DNA of 64,000 bases, taken from IMG/VR virus record IMGVR_UViG_3300025684_000016, positions 1 to 64,000 of that record; one strand, given 5' to 3'. Of this stretch, positions 27,133 to 35,148 are shown in pieces (within the stretch, counting starts at the first letter, position 1; the number at the start of each line of letters is the position of its first letter). Source of the DNA: a virus. A program made the position numbers and the translations under genes. Under the pieces are notes generated by a model that was not told the DNA's origin, searched no databases, and saw only the letters and a program-made list of their open reading frames with translations.

Positions 27133-27834
27133 TTATTTTTTGTTTAAATTAATTTTCCAAAAGATTCCACCACCGATGTAAGGTACCACACCATCTACTC
27201 CGTTGGTTTGTACACCTAAATTTAATTGATACAATTTATCAGACTTTGTCTTTAATATAAGACCACCTGATGCCGTTGAGAATATATCTTGTTTGTTTCC
27301 ACCAAGATTAAAACCATAGTAAAGTTGTGTTTTAGGTAAATCCTTCACTATTGTTGTGTTATATATAGTAGGAACTTCAAAATTCCAAACAACGTCCCTA
27401 CTTAATACTTTATTTTGTGTTATAGTATCAGTAATAACCCCAAAACCTAATGTTGGATTTGGTTTAGTACCAATCGAATCTATTGTGATTTCAGGTGCAA
27501 ACTCATAAGTTAACCTTAAGGTATCTTTAGTTACAAACTTAGAATAATAGTCCTTAATAATTTGTAGAGAGTCAACGTGTGTTGGTATTTTAACTATCTT
27601 CTCAACAACCCTGTCAACGTATTTAGGTACGTATGTAGGTACTTCAACACGTTTTTCAACAAAAACAGTATCAATGGTTTTATCCACCAATTCATACTTT
27701 TTACCATCCACCTTAACGATTTCTTTAGTTCCTTGTGGTGTATCACCACATCCCCTTAAGAGGAGGAATATAATAAGTCCGACAATGATTATTGTCTTTA
27801 TATCGAGTTTAAAAAAATTGTTAGATAGTCCCAT
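27133..27834 (-). CDS. membrane-anchored envelope protein
   Basis: A 233-residue protein with one N-terminal membrane segment (IIIVGLIIFLLL) followed by RGCGD. Then comes a stalk rich in Val/Pro/Tyr (VEKRVEVPTYVPKYVDRVVE) and a C-terminal beta-rich part (LYYGFNLGGNKQDIFSTASG, VPYIGGGIFWKINLNKK) that resembles outer-membrane or periplasmic strands. It may span the periplasm and act in lysis (spanin-like) or superinfection control; both are inference. An octamer promoter candidate lies four bases before the ATG. Confidence 0.7.
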   Translation of the reverse strand: MGLSNNFFKLDIKTIIIVGLIIFLLLRGCGDTPQGTKEIVKVDGKKYELVDKTIDTVFVEKRVEVPTYVPKYVDRVVEKIVKIPTHVDSLQIIKDYYSKFVTKDTLRLTYEFAPEITIDSIGTKPNPTLGFGVITDTITQNKVLSRDVVWNFEVPTIYNTTIVKDLPKTQLYYGFNLGGNKQDIFSTASGGLILKTKSDKLYQLNLGVQTNGVDGVVPYIGGGIFWKINLNKK

Positions 27835-27838
27835 AACT

Positions 27839-27846
27839 TATAAATA
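27839..27846 (-). promoter_or_regulatory. late-promoter-like octamer TATTTATA
   Basis: A perfect copy in the 14-base gap before the 233-residue envelope protein, preceded by TG on the coding strand (TGTATTTATAAG). Confidence 0.4.
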
Positions 27847-27848
27847 CA

Positions 27849-28523
27849 TTATTTTTTTTTATTAACAATGTCGTCAATAATTCCATACTTAAGTGCTTCA
27901 GTTGAAGATAACCACAAATCTCTTTTTGAGTCATTCTTTACTGTCTCAGCTGGTTTACTACAATATTCACCAAGTAGATCAAACAGTTGATCATTCAATT
28001 TCTTCCACTCAACCATGTCGATTTCCGCGTCTTGTATGTTACCACTAAAACCACCACTCGATTGGTGTAACATAGTTCTTGAGAACCTTAGAGAACTTCT
28101 TTTCCCTTTAGTTCCCGCACCTAATAGTATCGAACCCATTGATGCTGCCATACCTGTGTTGACGGTACGAATATCTGAGACCACATAGTCCATTATATCC
28201 ACCATAGATAAACCTGACTTAACAGATCCACCGGGTGAGTCAATATGCATTGTGATATCATTATTATCAATACTATCAAGGAACATTAATTGTGCTTGAA
28301 CTATTGTTGACATCTGATCATTAACAGGTCCTGCAACCCAAATAATCCTTTCCATCATTAGTCTTGAGAAGACATCCATTGCAGTTACGTTGAGTTGTCT
28401 CTCCTCAAGAATGTAAGGTGTTAGGTTGTTTTCAATTTGTTTATTATAGTAATGTAAGTCTAAAGAACTTATTTTGTGGTCTTTAGCATACAGATCAAAG
28501 TTTTTGAATTCTTTTGATATCAT
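27849..28523 (-). CDS. clpP: ClpP-like serine protease
   Basis: A 224-residue protein of the ClpP/crotonase fold. It has DSPGGSVKSGLSMVDIM (95-111), the nucleophile S128 in GMAASMGS, H153 in TMLHQSSGG and D202 in SKRDLWLSS, so the catalytic triad is complete. By family knowledge it is a cytoplasmic, ring-forming protease that normally works with a Clp ATPase, none of which is in the window. In phages such enzymes may replace or modify host ClpP or process capsid proteins. A good host-like promoter lies upstream. Confidence 0.9.
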   Translation of the reverse strand: MISKEFKNFDLYAKDHKISSLDLHYYNKQIENNLTPYILEERQLNVTAMDVFSRLMMERIIWVAGPVNDQMSTIVQAQLMFLDSIDNNDITMHIDSPGGSVKSGLSMVDIMDYVVSDIRTVNTGMAASMGSILLGAGTKGKRSSLRFSRTMLHQSSGGFSGNIQDAEIDMVEWKKLNDQLFDLLGEYCSKPAETVKNDSKRDLWLSSTEALKYGIIDDIVNKKK

Positions 28524-28540
28524 AATTAATTTATTTGTTT

Positions 28541-28570
28541 CAAAGTTAAAATAATAATTCTATTATACAA
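28541..28570 (-). promoter_or_regulatory. Bacteroidetes promoter upstream of clpP
   Basis: On the minus strand TTG (28570-28568), 19 bases, then TAACTTTG (28548-28541), an exact match to TAnnTTTG. It lies 18 bases before the start of clpP, in a 66-base gap. It is the best match to the host consensus in the window. Confidence 0.6.
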
Positions 28571-28589
28571 GTATTTTTTTAAGATTTTT

Positions 28590-30932
28590 TTAAGAGATTT
28601 TTGTGGTGATTGATTCTATAATGGATACGTTCTCTTCTTTCTTAACCATCAACAGGTTATCTGACCAAGTTCGTATTAATGGATTGTGAGAAATTACAAA
28701 AATATTTTCAAAATATTCTTTTATTTTTTTAAAAAACTCACCAACCATCTCCAAATTTTCATCCGCAATCTTACCAAATACCTCGTCCATTACAACAATG
28801 TTTGGTTTTGGAAGTGCAGAAACCTTAGTTAGAACCGCACGTAATGCAAGAGACGCAATTGTTCTTTCATAACCTGAACCTGAGTTTAGTGGTTTAACAA
28901 CTCTTGTATCACTATCAATCATAACAAAGTCCAATTCATTCCTCTCATTAATATTTACCTCCAATTTAAAGTAACAACTATCATCTAACAACATACTTAA
29001 CTCATTATTTAATAAAGGTATCATGTCTCGAAGTATGGTTTTTGAAATACCGTTCTTACCAAAAACAGAAAGATAAGTCTTATATGTTAATTGTACCTGT
29101 TCCTCATTTTTTATTTTGGTGATTAGTTCCTTATTAATTGCAATCTTCTCTTTTAAATTCTTTATTTCATTTCTAAACCTCTCAATTTGAATGTTAGATT
29201 GTTTTATATTAGAATCTGCGGTTTCTATTTGAGTCCTAAGGATGACTAATTCCTTATCAATTTGTATATTTCTCTCGTGTTTTATCTTGTTAGCTTCGTA
29301 ATAATTAATCTTTGTTATCTTAGCGTCTAATTCAAGTTTCTTTTGGTCTATTTCCAATTCATACTTAGCCGAGATAAGTTTATTTTTCTCATACTCGTCA
29401 TATTCTTTTTTAAGTGTTGAAAGTACAACCTCACTTTTAATTGATTCATCAAGAAGTGTTTGTGTTTTCTTTATTGACTCCTCCAATTCAACGATTGATA
29501 ACTTCTTAGTGTCAATCTCTTTAGTATGGTCAACATTCTCTAAGGGTCTCTTACATTCCGAACAGACACTACCGTCAGTTAAGTGTTTAATGTGTGTAGT
29601 GACTTTATTAATTGAAAGACCACCTTCTTTTATCTCATAATTAAGATCCCTAATCTTATCTTTTAAAGTGTCGTGTTTATCCTCATAGTAATATTCCTTA
29701 GGTTCCACAACAACAGTTGTTTTTAAGGTTTCCTCAATCTTTTTTATCTTAACGTTAATGTCACTAATCTCATTAGTTAAAGTCTGCACATTTGTTTTAA
29801 AGAGTGCTTGATCAATATCATTATGTTTTTCACTTAATAGACTTTCTTTTTTTTGAACTAACTCACCCGATTTAACCGTAGTGTCATTCAGTTTTTTCTC
29901 CTCAATAACAATAGTCTTGTCAACATCAATTATAGTATCACTAAAAGTTACATTCTGATTTTCTAATGTAAATGCATTGTGAGTGTTAGAGACCATGGTT
30001 CTTGAATACTCGTTATACATAACCTTACAGACCGATTCTTTTTCTTTTAAAGTGTCAAGACCCATAAACTTAGTAAGTATTGCACCTCTTGCCGTTGGTT
30101 TTGAATCAATTAATTCTTCAAGATTATAACCTGTTGTTAATATCGTAGATAAAAAATCTTCTTGGGTACCAATTGCCTTGGTAATAAATTGTTCAGTTTC
30201 CCTTCTTTGTTCACCAGCTAAATTCTGTATATCTCCATTGGGTAATACTTTAGAGAATTGTAAATCTGTTTTAACGGTATATTCATCACTCCTACCTTTT
30301 TTCCTTGTGATAGTACGTTCGATAATGTAATCATCCCCATCAATTGTTATTAATCCTTTAACCTCAACACTATCCTTATCGGTAAATCTGTTAAAGACCT
30401 CTGCATTTGTTTTGGTCTTTGTTGTAGTATTAAAAAATAGAAATAACAGTAAGTCCACCGTTGATGTTGATTTACCTCCGAAATTTTTAGGTGTTGACTC
30501 AACCACCGTAATTCCTTCTAATCCTGTGAAATCAATAACATTATTATCACCAAAGGAAAGGAAATTGGAGAACTCAACATTCTTTATATACCATCTATTG
30601 TATTTAACACGATTCTCTTCTTTGTTAAAAATCTCTTCATTAATTTTATTATCTAAACGATCAAGATAATCAATATTAGAATTAATGTTATTTTGTATAA
30701 CGAAATCCCTCATTAACGCTTTTTGGTAGTTAGGGTCTGTTATACTATCAGAAACTTCAAGAGATTTTAATTTTGCATTACTATTGTTACTGAGAATTTT
30801 GGTAATAATTTTAACATGACGAGTATTGTACTTGTCTTTAAAATATTCTTTTACCCTTTTAATTCTTTCTGGTGTAAATGCATCGGGTGTGTCTGCCCAC
30901 GTAACCTTAATCTGAGGATTTTTGTATTCCAT
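28590..30932 (-). CDS. sbcC: Rad50/SbcC-type recombination ATPase (T4 gp46-like)
   Basis: A 780-residue SMC-like ATPase. An unusual N-terminal extension of about 115 residues precedes the ATPase head (YIKNVEFSNFLSFGD), whose Walker A reads TPKNFGGKST (147-156; Thr where Gly is usual). Long coiled coils flank a zinc hook CSEC near residue 456. The C-terminal head has the signature LNSGSGYERTIASLA, Walker B NIVVMDEVFG and the switch His in FVISHNP. With the Mre11-like partner at 32310 it resects DNA ends for recombination-dependent replication. It overlaps the upstream gene by 26 bases. Confidence 0.93.
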   Translation of the reverse strand: MEYKNPQIKVTWADTPDAFTPERIKRVKEYFKDKYNTRHVKIITKILSNNSNAKLKSLEVSDSITDPNYQKALMRDFVIQNNINSNIDYLDRLDNKINEEIFNKEENRVKYNRWYIKNVEFSNFLSFGDNNVIDFTGLEGITVVESTPKNFGGKSTSTVDLLLFLFFNTTTKTKTNAEVFNRFTDKDSVEVKGLITIDGDDYIIERTITRKKGRSDEYTVKTDLQFSKVLPNGDIQNLAGEQRRETEQFITKAIGTQEDFLSTILTTGYNLEELIDSKPTARGAILTKFMGLDTLKEKESVCKVMYNEYSRTMVSNTHNAFTLENQNVTFSDTIIDVDKTIVIEEKKLNDTTVKSGELVQKKESLLSEKHNDIDQALFKTNVQTLTNEISDINVKIKKIEETLKTTVVVEPKEYYYEDKHDTLKDKIRDLNYEIKEGGLSINKVTTHIKHLTDGSVCSECKRPLENVDHTKEIDTKKLSIVELEESIKKTQTLLDESIKSEVVLSTLKKEYDEYEKNKLISAKYELEIDQKKLELDAKITKINYYEANKIKHERNIQIDKELVILRTQIETADSNIKQSNIQIERFRNEIKNLKEKIAINKELITKIKNEEQVQLTYKTYLSVFGKNGISKTILRDMIPLLNNELSMLLDDSCYFKLEVNINERNELDFVMIDSDTRVVKPLNSGSGYERTIASLALRAVLTKVSALPKPNIVVMDEVFGKIADENLEMVGEFFKKIKEYFENIFVISHNPLIRTWSDNLLMVKKEENVSIIESITTKIS

Positions 30933-31446
30933 TTATTCTCTGTTTGGTGTATTTTCCGTTTCTTAAATCGTAAGTTTCGACATGTTCCTTCCTAAAGGAT
31001 AACCATTCTTCAACTTCGTTACTATTTCTTGGTTTAAACTTTGATCTAACCAATTTGTCTGAGTCCCTAATAGTATTAGGTCGTATAACAATAAACTGTG
31101 TAAAGTCAACATTGGACCTTACAAAAATATTCTTCTCACTACTCTTATTTTCTCTTAACTTATTGTACGAATAGTATTGGTCTAACCAATATTTTTCCTT
31201 TCTACTTGGTATGTTAGCGGTTTGAAAACTTTGTTCTGAGATCAATGAGTAGTTTTGGTTATCCCAAAAATTACCGACCCATTTACCGTGTTCAACCTCA
31301 ACACCCAATCTTGAATCTTTAACCCCAACTAAATCAATTCTATTATGTACGTCATTATGCTTTAGATTAACCTTAAATTTAATTTTAAAGAATTCTATTA
31401 CTGCATTTCTTATTAAGGTATCATTAAACTTACCGGGTATAAACAT
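30907..31446 (-). CDS. hypothetical protein, possible PD-(D/E)XK fold
   Basis: A 179-residue basic protein. RIDLVGVKDSRLGVEVEHGK (about residues 36-55) fits the D-x(n)-E-x-E-x(2)-K spacing of PD-(D/E)XK nucleases, after a helix (NDTLIRNAVIEFFKIKF). The remainder is rich in Tyr, Trp, Asn and Arg. It lies between a membrane protein and the Rad50-like gene, overlapping the latter, so a DNA-processing role would fit. The nuclease reading rests on this one motif. Confidence 0.6.
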   Translation of the reverse strand: MFIPGKFNDTLIRNAVIEFFKIKFKVNLKHNDVHNRIDLVGVKDSRLGVEVEHGKWVGNFWDNQNYSLISEQSFQTANIPSRKEKYWLDQYYSYNKLRENKSSEKNIFVRSNVDFTQFIVIRPNTIRDSDKLVRSKFKPRNSNEVEEWLSFRKEHVETYDLRNGKYTKQRINGIQKSSD

Positions 31447-31452
31447 TCATCA

Positions 31453-31764
31453 TCATTTTATTCTACTCTCTTCGAAGAATTCAATGACAGAGTTAAGTGC
31501 CCACACTGCACCAGCAGTGAAGAGACCGTCGAAAAAGATACCGAAGTATCCAACATTAAATAAATCCTTAGTTATTCCACCCAATGTAATAGATAGGAAG
31601 AACCCTACCCACGTTGCAGTACAAAGGGGACAGTTAATAAGTTCTCCAAAAAATTTAGAGTGTTTTGTAATCCACGTACGTAGTCCCTCAAAGATTGACC
31701 CGTATACAATTATGGTCGTCATTCCATACGCCATAAAAGTCCAAAATATTAATAATCCGATCAT
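31453..31764 (-). CDS. small membrane protein, DUF1360-like
   Basis: A 103-residue protein with an N-terminal membrane segment (GLLIFWTFMAYGMTTIIVYG), the motif LINCPLCTATWVGFFLSI in the middle, and a further hydrophobic stretch. The CPLC-x-x-x-WVGF pattern is that of the DUF1360 membrane family, common in phages and of unknown function. A promoter candidate lies directly upstream with only three bases to the ATG. Confidence 0.7.
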   Translation of the reverse strand: MIGLLIFWTFMAYGMTTIIVYGSIFEGLRTWITKHSKFFGELINCPLCTATWVGFFLSITLGGITKDLFNVGYFGIFFDGLFTAGAVWALNSVIEFFEESRIK

Positions 31765-31767
31765 AGT

Positions 31768-31798
31768 AAAATATACAGATTATTAATTTAGTAATCAA
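31768..31798 (-). promoter_or_regulatory. candidate Bacteroidetes-type promoter
   Basis: On the minus strand TTGATTA (from 31798), 20 bases between TTG and the next box, then TATATTTT (31775-31768), the same two boxes and spacing as the methyltransferase promoter. The ATG follows after three bases, suggesting a leaderless transcript. Confidence 0.45.
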
Positions 31799-31801
31799 CC
31801 C

Positions 31802-32341
31802 CTATTCATCATATAAAGACCCCAAATTGGAACTCTTCATATACTTTGCTCGGTTGAAACCTGAAAGTGATGTTGTTATTTTATCGAGATCCTCGATAAG
31901 TTTCGCGTTTTCTACCTTTAACTTTTCAATCTCTTGATCGTCGGTTATGTAAATTGGTTTTTCTACAATGACTTCTTTTATCACTTCTTTAGTGACAACT
32001 TCCGTATCGGATTTGACAGGTACTTCTTTTATCACCTCAACAATCTTCTCAACGATCACCTCTTTGGTGATTGTCTTTGGTTTTTTACTAAGTTCTGTCT
32101 CTAATTTATCCACTTTTTGGGACAACTCCTCGATTTTTTTGGTGTCTTCAACCTCAACGACCTTCTCCACTTCTTTAATAACGTCTTTACCACGTGCAAT
32201 TGAAGGTGTCTCACCAAATTTTAATATAGTGTAACCTCTTTCAAACACATCGTGTGCCAATTCTTCAATTTTATCAATATTATTTAACTCACAATACTGA
32301 ATAAATTCTTTACTTAAAGTTAAGGAGTATTTCTTTTTCAT
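31802..32341 (-). CDS. coiled-coil hypothetical protein
   Basis: 179 residues from the ATG at 32341; another in-frame ATG at 32362 lies deeper inside the Mre11-like gene. The N-terminus (MKKKYSLTLSKEFIQYCELN) is compact. Then comes a long charged, Val/Glu/Lys-repetitive stretch (VIKEVEKVVEVEDTKKIEEL; KEVIVEKIVEVIKEVPVKS), likely coiled coil or extended. No function recognised. It overlaps the upstream nuclease gene by 32 bases. Confidence 0.65.
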   Translation of the reverse strand: MKKKYSLTLSKEFIQYCELNNIDKIEELAHDVFERGYTILKFGETPSIARGKDVIKEVEKVVEVEDTKKIEELSQKVDKLETELSKKPKTITKEVIVEKIVEVIKEVPVKSDTEVVTKEVIKEVIVEKPIYITDDQEIEKLKVENAKLIEDLDKITTSLSGFNRAKYMKSSNLGSLYDE

Positions 32342-33113
32342 CGTCAATGTCTTTAATATCACTTATTGAGAAATGAAGGAAAGGTTCTTCATTATCTATG
32401 TCATGAAATGTGTATTTATCGGTTGGTACATCATAAATTCCATATCCATGGTGTTGTACCGTTTCTCCAAAGTTTTGTTGGATCATCGACCCCACCATAA
32501 TTGCTTGACCACCTTCAGGTAATTCAAAAACTTGTCTCTTATGAATGTCACCACACAACAATAGGTCTAAACCTGTGAAACTTAGAGGTGAAAACGAATC
32601 TTCAAACTCATAACCAGTGTCCGTTGATAATCCCATTATTGGACTGTGGAATAATCCAACATATAAACCTTCCCCCTTTTCAAACTCAGGTCTTTGGTTA
32701 TGTTGATACAAGGAATAAACAACCCAATTGATGTTATCGTCTTCATACACACCACTATCCTTGTAAAACCGTATGTTATCGTTGTTTAATAATTCAATGA
32801 TTGGTGTTATACTGTCAATCCTTTCATGGTTATTCTCTAAGAAATCGTGATTACCTGGTATTATAACTACAGGTGATATTTGTTCTGCAATATCATTTAA
32901 GAACTTTGCAGTTATGATTAATTGTTCATTTGAGATATTAATCTTTTCATGTACTAAATCACCCGCAATAACAACACGGACTTCTTCATAACTATATCCA
33001 TCCATTTGACCCTTAACCTCTGTTAGGAATTTTTGAAATTGTTTTTCGTAGTTCTCATGGTATAGTTGTCTACGAATGTGGATGTCGGCGGTGTGTATAA
33101 TCTTCTTAATCAT
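32310..33113 (-). CDS. sbcD: Mre11/SbcD-type nuclease (T4 gp47-like)
   Basis: A 267-residue calcineurin-like phosphoesterase with the ordered metal motifs HTADIHI (7-13), GDLVH (51-55), PGNHD (86-90), GLFHSPIMG and GDIHKRQ. It lacks the long C-terminal capping domain of cellular Mre11, in line with phage versions. It forms the nuclease half of the complex with the Rad50-like ATPase at 28590 and makes 3' ends for strand invasion. It overlaps the nucleotidyltransferase gene upstream by 8 bases. Confidence 0.93.
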   Translation of the reverse strand: MIKKIIHTADIHIRRQLYHENYEKQFQKFLTEVKGQMDGYSYEEVRVVIAGDLVHEKINISNEQLIITAKFLNDIAEQISPVVIIPGNHDFLENNHERIDSITPIIELLNNDNIRFYKDSGVYEDDNINWVVYSLYQHNQRPEFEKGEGLYVGLFHSPIMGLSTDTGYEFEDSFSPLSFTGLDLLLCGDIHKRQVFELPEGGQAIMVGSMIQQNFGETVQHHGYGIYDVPTDKYTFHDIDNEEPFLHFSISDIKDIDDEKEILLNFK

Positions 33114-33540
33114 CTAATTTCATTTTTTTACGATATTCATCGTGTATTAATTTTTTAAACTTAGTTGTACTCCAACCATGTTCCCTTCCAATATAATGTA
33201 TTGGTACCTCTAATTCAGAACCCGTAAAGTCAGTCCTATTTTTATAATCATCACCCAAAAACCTAACATCGGGGTTAAGATTTTTAATTAACTCTAAAAG
33301 ATCTTTCTCAAACGTATATATATGTACATCACTTACGTATCTAACAGAAAGTAATGTTTTCATTCTTTCCTCCACACTGAGTATTGGTTTTATTTTTTCT
33401 TTAGGTCTTTCAATTGATGGGTCTGTATGTAATAAAACCACAAACCGTTTACACATCTCACTACACTCCCTAAACATATGGATATAACCCGGATGGATTA
33501 CATCAAAATTACCAGCTATTATTCCTACTTCATATTTCAT
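33106..33540 (-). CDS. cytidylyltransferase-like nucleotidyltransferase
   Basis: A 144-residue protein of the glycerol-3-phosphate cytidylyltransferase type. It has AGNFDVIHPGYIHMF (9-23; the usual HxGH signature reads HPGY), the LSVEERMKTLLSVRYVSDV region and a C-terminal GWSTTKFKKLI motif in place of RTxGISTT. It would couple a phosphorylated compound to CTP or ATP; the substrate is unknown. It is a paralogue of the protein at 33821, separated from it by a membrane protein, so the three may act together on a surface or lipid-linked compound. Confidence 0.82.
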   Translation of the reverse strand: MKYEVGIIAGNFDVIHPGYIHMFRECSEMCKRFVVLLHTDPSIERPKEKIKPILSVEERMKTLLSVRYVSDVHIYTFEKDLLELIKNLNPDVRFLGDDYKNRTDFTGSELEVPIHYIGREHGWSTTKFKKLIHDEYRKKMKLDD

Positions 33541-33837
33541 CTACAGTAAATTAATAAGTAATGGTGCAACTTTATAACCAACATATGCCCCGATTGCTGT
33601 TGGTACGGGAAACACAATAAATTTACCTAAATCCGTAACATACTTCGGTCGACTCACTATCTTACCTAAAAAAAAGTAATATATTAAATACGATAAAAGG
33701 ACGGCGATGTCTATTTTAATTGTTACTGAAACGATAACAACCGCACCCAATAAACCATATATGAAATTATAAAGGACACCATCTACCCATATTTCCTTTT
33801 TATCATTTTCACGATATTCATTAACTAACTTCTTCAT
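33541..33837 (-). CDS. small membrane protein
   Basis: A 98-residue protein with two to three membrane segments (YGLLGAVVIVSVTI, IAVLLSYLIYYFFLG, FPVPTAIGAYVGYKVAPLLI) after a charged N-terminus. It lies between two nucleotidyltransferase paralogues, overlapping the upstream one by 17 bases and starting next to the downstream one. No family recognised. Confidence 0.68.
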   Translation of the reverse strand: MKKLVNEYRENDKKEIWVDGVLYNFIYGLLGAVVIVSVTIKIDIAVLLSYLIYYFFLGKIVSRPKYVTDLGKFIVFPVPTAIGAYVGYKVAPLLINLL

Positions 33838-34294
33838 TGTTGTTTAAAATATTTGGGTTTTGTTTAATTGTTTGTTTTGTGATTAGATCTTTTATTTTTG
33901 TCGTTGACCAATCGTGAGATCGAGTAGTGTAAATCACTTTTATCGGTAAATAGTCACCCGTAAATGGTTTTCCAAGATAATCTTCACCTAAAATCCTAAC
34001 ACTTGGTTTTATAATTGAAATCAATTCTAATAACTCTTCCTCAGTCTGATATACAAATACCTCATCAATGTACCTTATTGACATTAAAGTCTTATACCTC
34101 TCATATAATGGTACCACAGGTTTGTATTTACTCTTTCTGTGAAGTGAGGGGTCCCTCTGTAAAAAAACCACGAACCAATCACAATGTTGTTTTGCTGTTT
34201 CAAATGTATATATGTAACCAGGATGTAGTAAGTCAAAATTACCAGCGGTAAAACCAACTACTTTTTTTTCGGGTTGAAATGACACAATTTCCAC
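33821..34294 (-). CDS. second cytidylyltransferase-like nucleotidyltransferase
   Basis: A 157-residue paralogue of the protein at 33106: TAGNFDLLHPGYIYTF (17-32), VPLYERYKTLMSIRYIDEV in the middle and SHDWSTTKIKDLI near the end, then a polar tail. As in the paralogue, the second His of HxGH is Tyr. The start is GTG overlapping the TAG stop of the RecB-like gene. Chemistry would be nucleotidyl transfer; the substrate is unknown, and the His-to-Tyr change leaves activity open. Confidence 0.8.
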   Translation of the reverse strand: MEIVSFQPEKKVVGFTAGNFDLLHPGYIYTFETAKQHCDWFVVFLQRDPSLHRKSKYKPVVPLYERYKTLMSIRYIDEVFVYQTEEELLELISIIKPSVRILGEDYLGKPFTGDYLPIKVIYTTRSHDWSTTKIKDLITKQTIKQNPNILNNNEEVS

Positions 34295-35148
34295 TATTTT
34301 AAGACTTTTTCCATATCTAATAGGTAAATCTTTTGAATCACATCCATCGGTACTTTATACTCTTCGAACTCACCATCTTCCTTCACAAGTACTACAATGG
34401 AACCTAATAGTTTTTTATTTTCAAACTCAGTACCCTCTAACATTTTATTTAATAACCTACCATAAAAGGGTAGTTGTAGATAATAATGTCCAAGTGCTGT
34501 ACTATCAATGTTATTGAAGGGTGGATACATTTTCTTAGTGTATCTTTGTTTTTTAAAGTTAATTGGTTTGTTTGTTTTCCAATCCGTAATTAAAATACCG
34601 TAGTCCGTACCTTGTTTGTTTTCAACCAACCATACTTTATCGGGTTGACCCACATAACCTAAGTCAGGATCACCTAAAACAATTTCAGTATCAAGTAATA
34701 CCGCGTTTCTCTCATGCATTAGATCGAGGAACTTATGACCCGCAGTAATCATGTTATTACTTCTTTCGATCTGTTCATCGTCACAGACGTAGATCGGTTC
34801 TCTTACTTTTTTATAATCACCATACTGTTCAATTAACTCTTTTTCTAAGATATAATGAACCCTACTTCCTTGATTGGTTGCATAAGTACCTTTATCCGCC
34901 CACTCCTGCAGTAATTCTTTTTGTTTTGTTCGGTCACCTTTTGACATCCTTAACGATATCGCATCTGACTGAAATTCCTCGTAAAATTTCTTTATAATTT
35001 TTGAGACTGATGGGTAGTTTGACCTAATCATACCATGTTTGTCTCTCATATAATAAATGTGGTCCTCTTCAATAAAAGAAAGATCTATATCTTTTCTTCT
35101 TCTATTTAATATTTTCCTAATCTTCTCCGCTTCTATTTTTAAATCCAT
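34294..35148 (-). CDS. RecB-family PD-(D/E)XK exonuclease
   Basis: A 284-residue nuclease with the family motifs in order: GSRVHYILEKEL (H98), LLDTEIVL (E155), GYVGQPDKVWLV (D170), ILITDWKTNKPI (D189 and K191) and GHYYLQLPFYGRLL (Q225, Y229). This is the RecB/Cas4-like two-metal core without a helicase. It lies between primase and nucleotidyltransferase genes and overlaps both by one base. It probably acts in DNA recombination, repair or host-DNA breakdown. Confidence 0.85.
   Translation of the reverse strand: MDLKIEAEKIRKILNRRRKDIDLSFIEEDHIYYMRDKHGMIRSNYPSVSKIIKKFYEEFQSDAISLRMSKGDRTKQKELLQEWADKGTYATNQGSRVHYILEKELIEQYGDYKKVREPIYVCDDEQIERSNNMITAGHKFLDLMHERNAVLLDTEIVLGDPDLGYVGQPDKVWLVENKQGTDYGILITDWKTNKPINFKKQRYTKKMYPPFNNIDSTALGHYYLQLPFYGRLLNKMLEGTEFENKKLLGSIVVLVKEDGEFEEYKVPMDVIQKIYLLDMEKVLK

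Noticed and set aside
31802-32341. RIIB-like or toxin identity for the coiled-coil protein
   Set aside because: Only general coiled-coil and Val/Glu/Lys repetition is visible; no specific motif supports a name.
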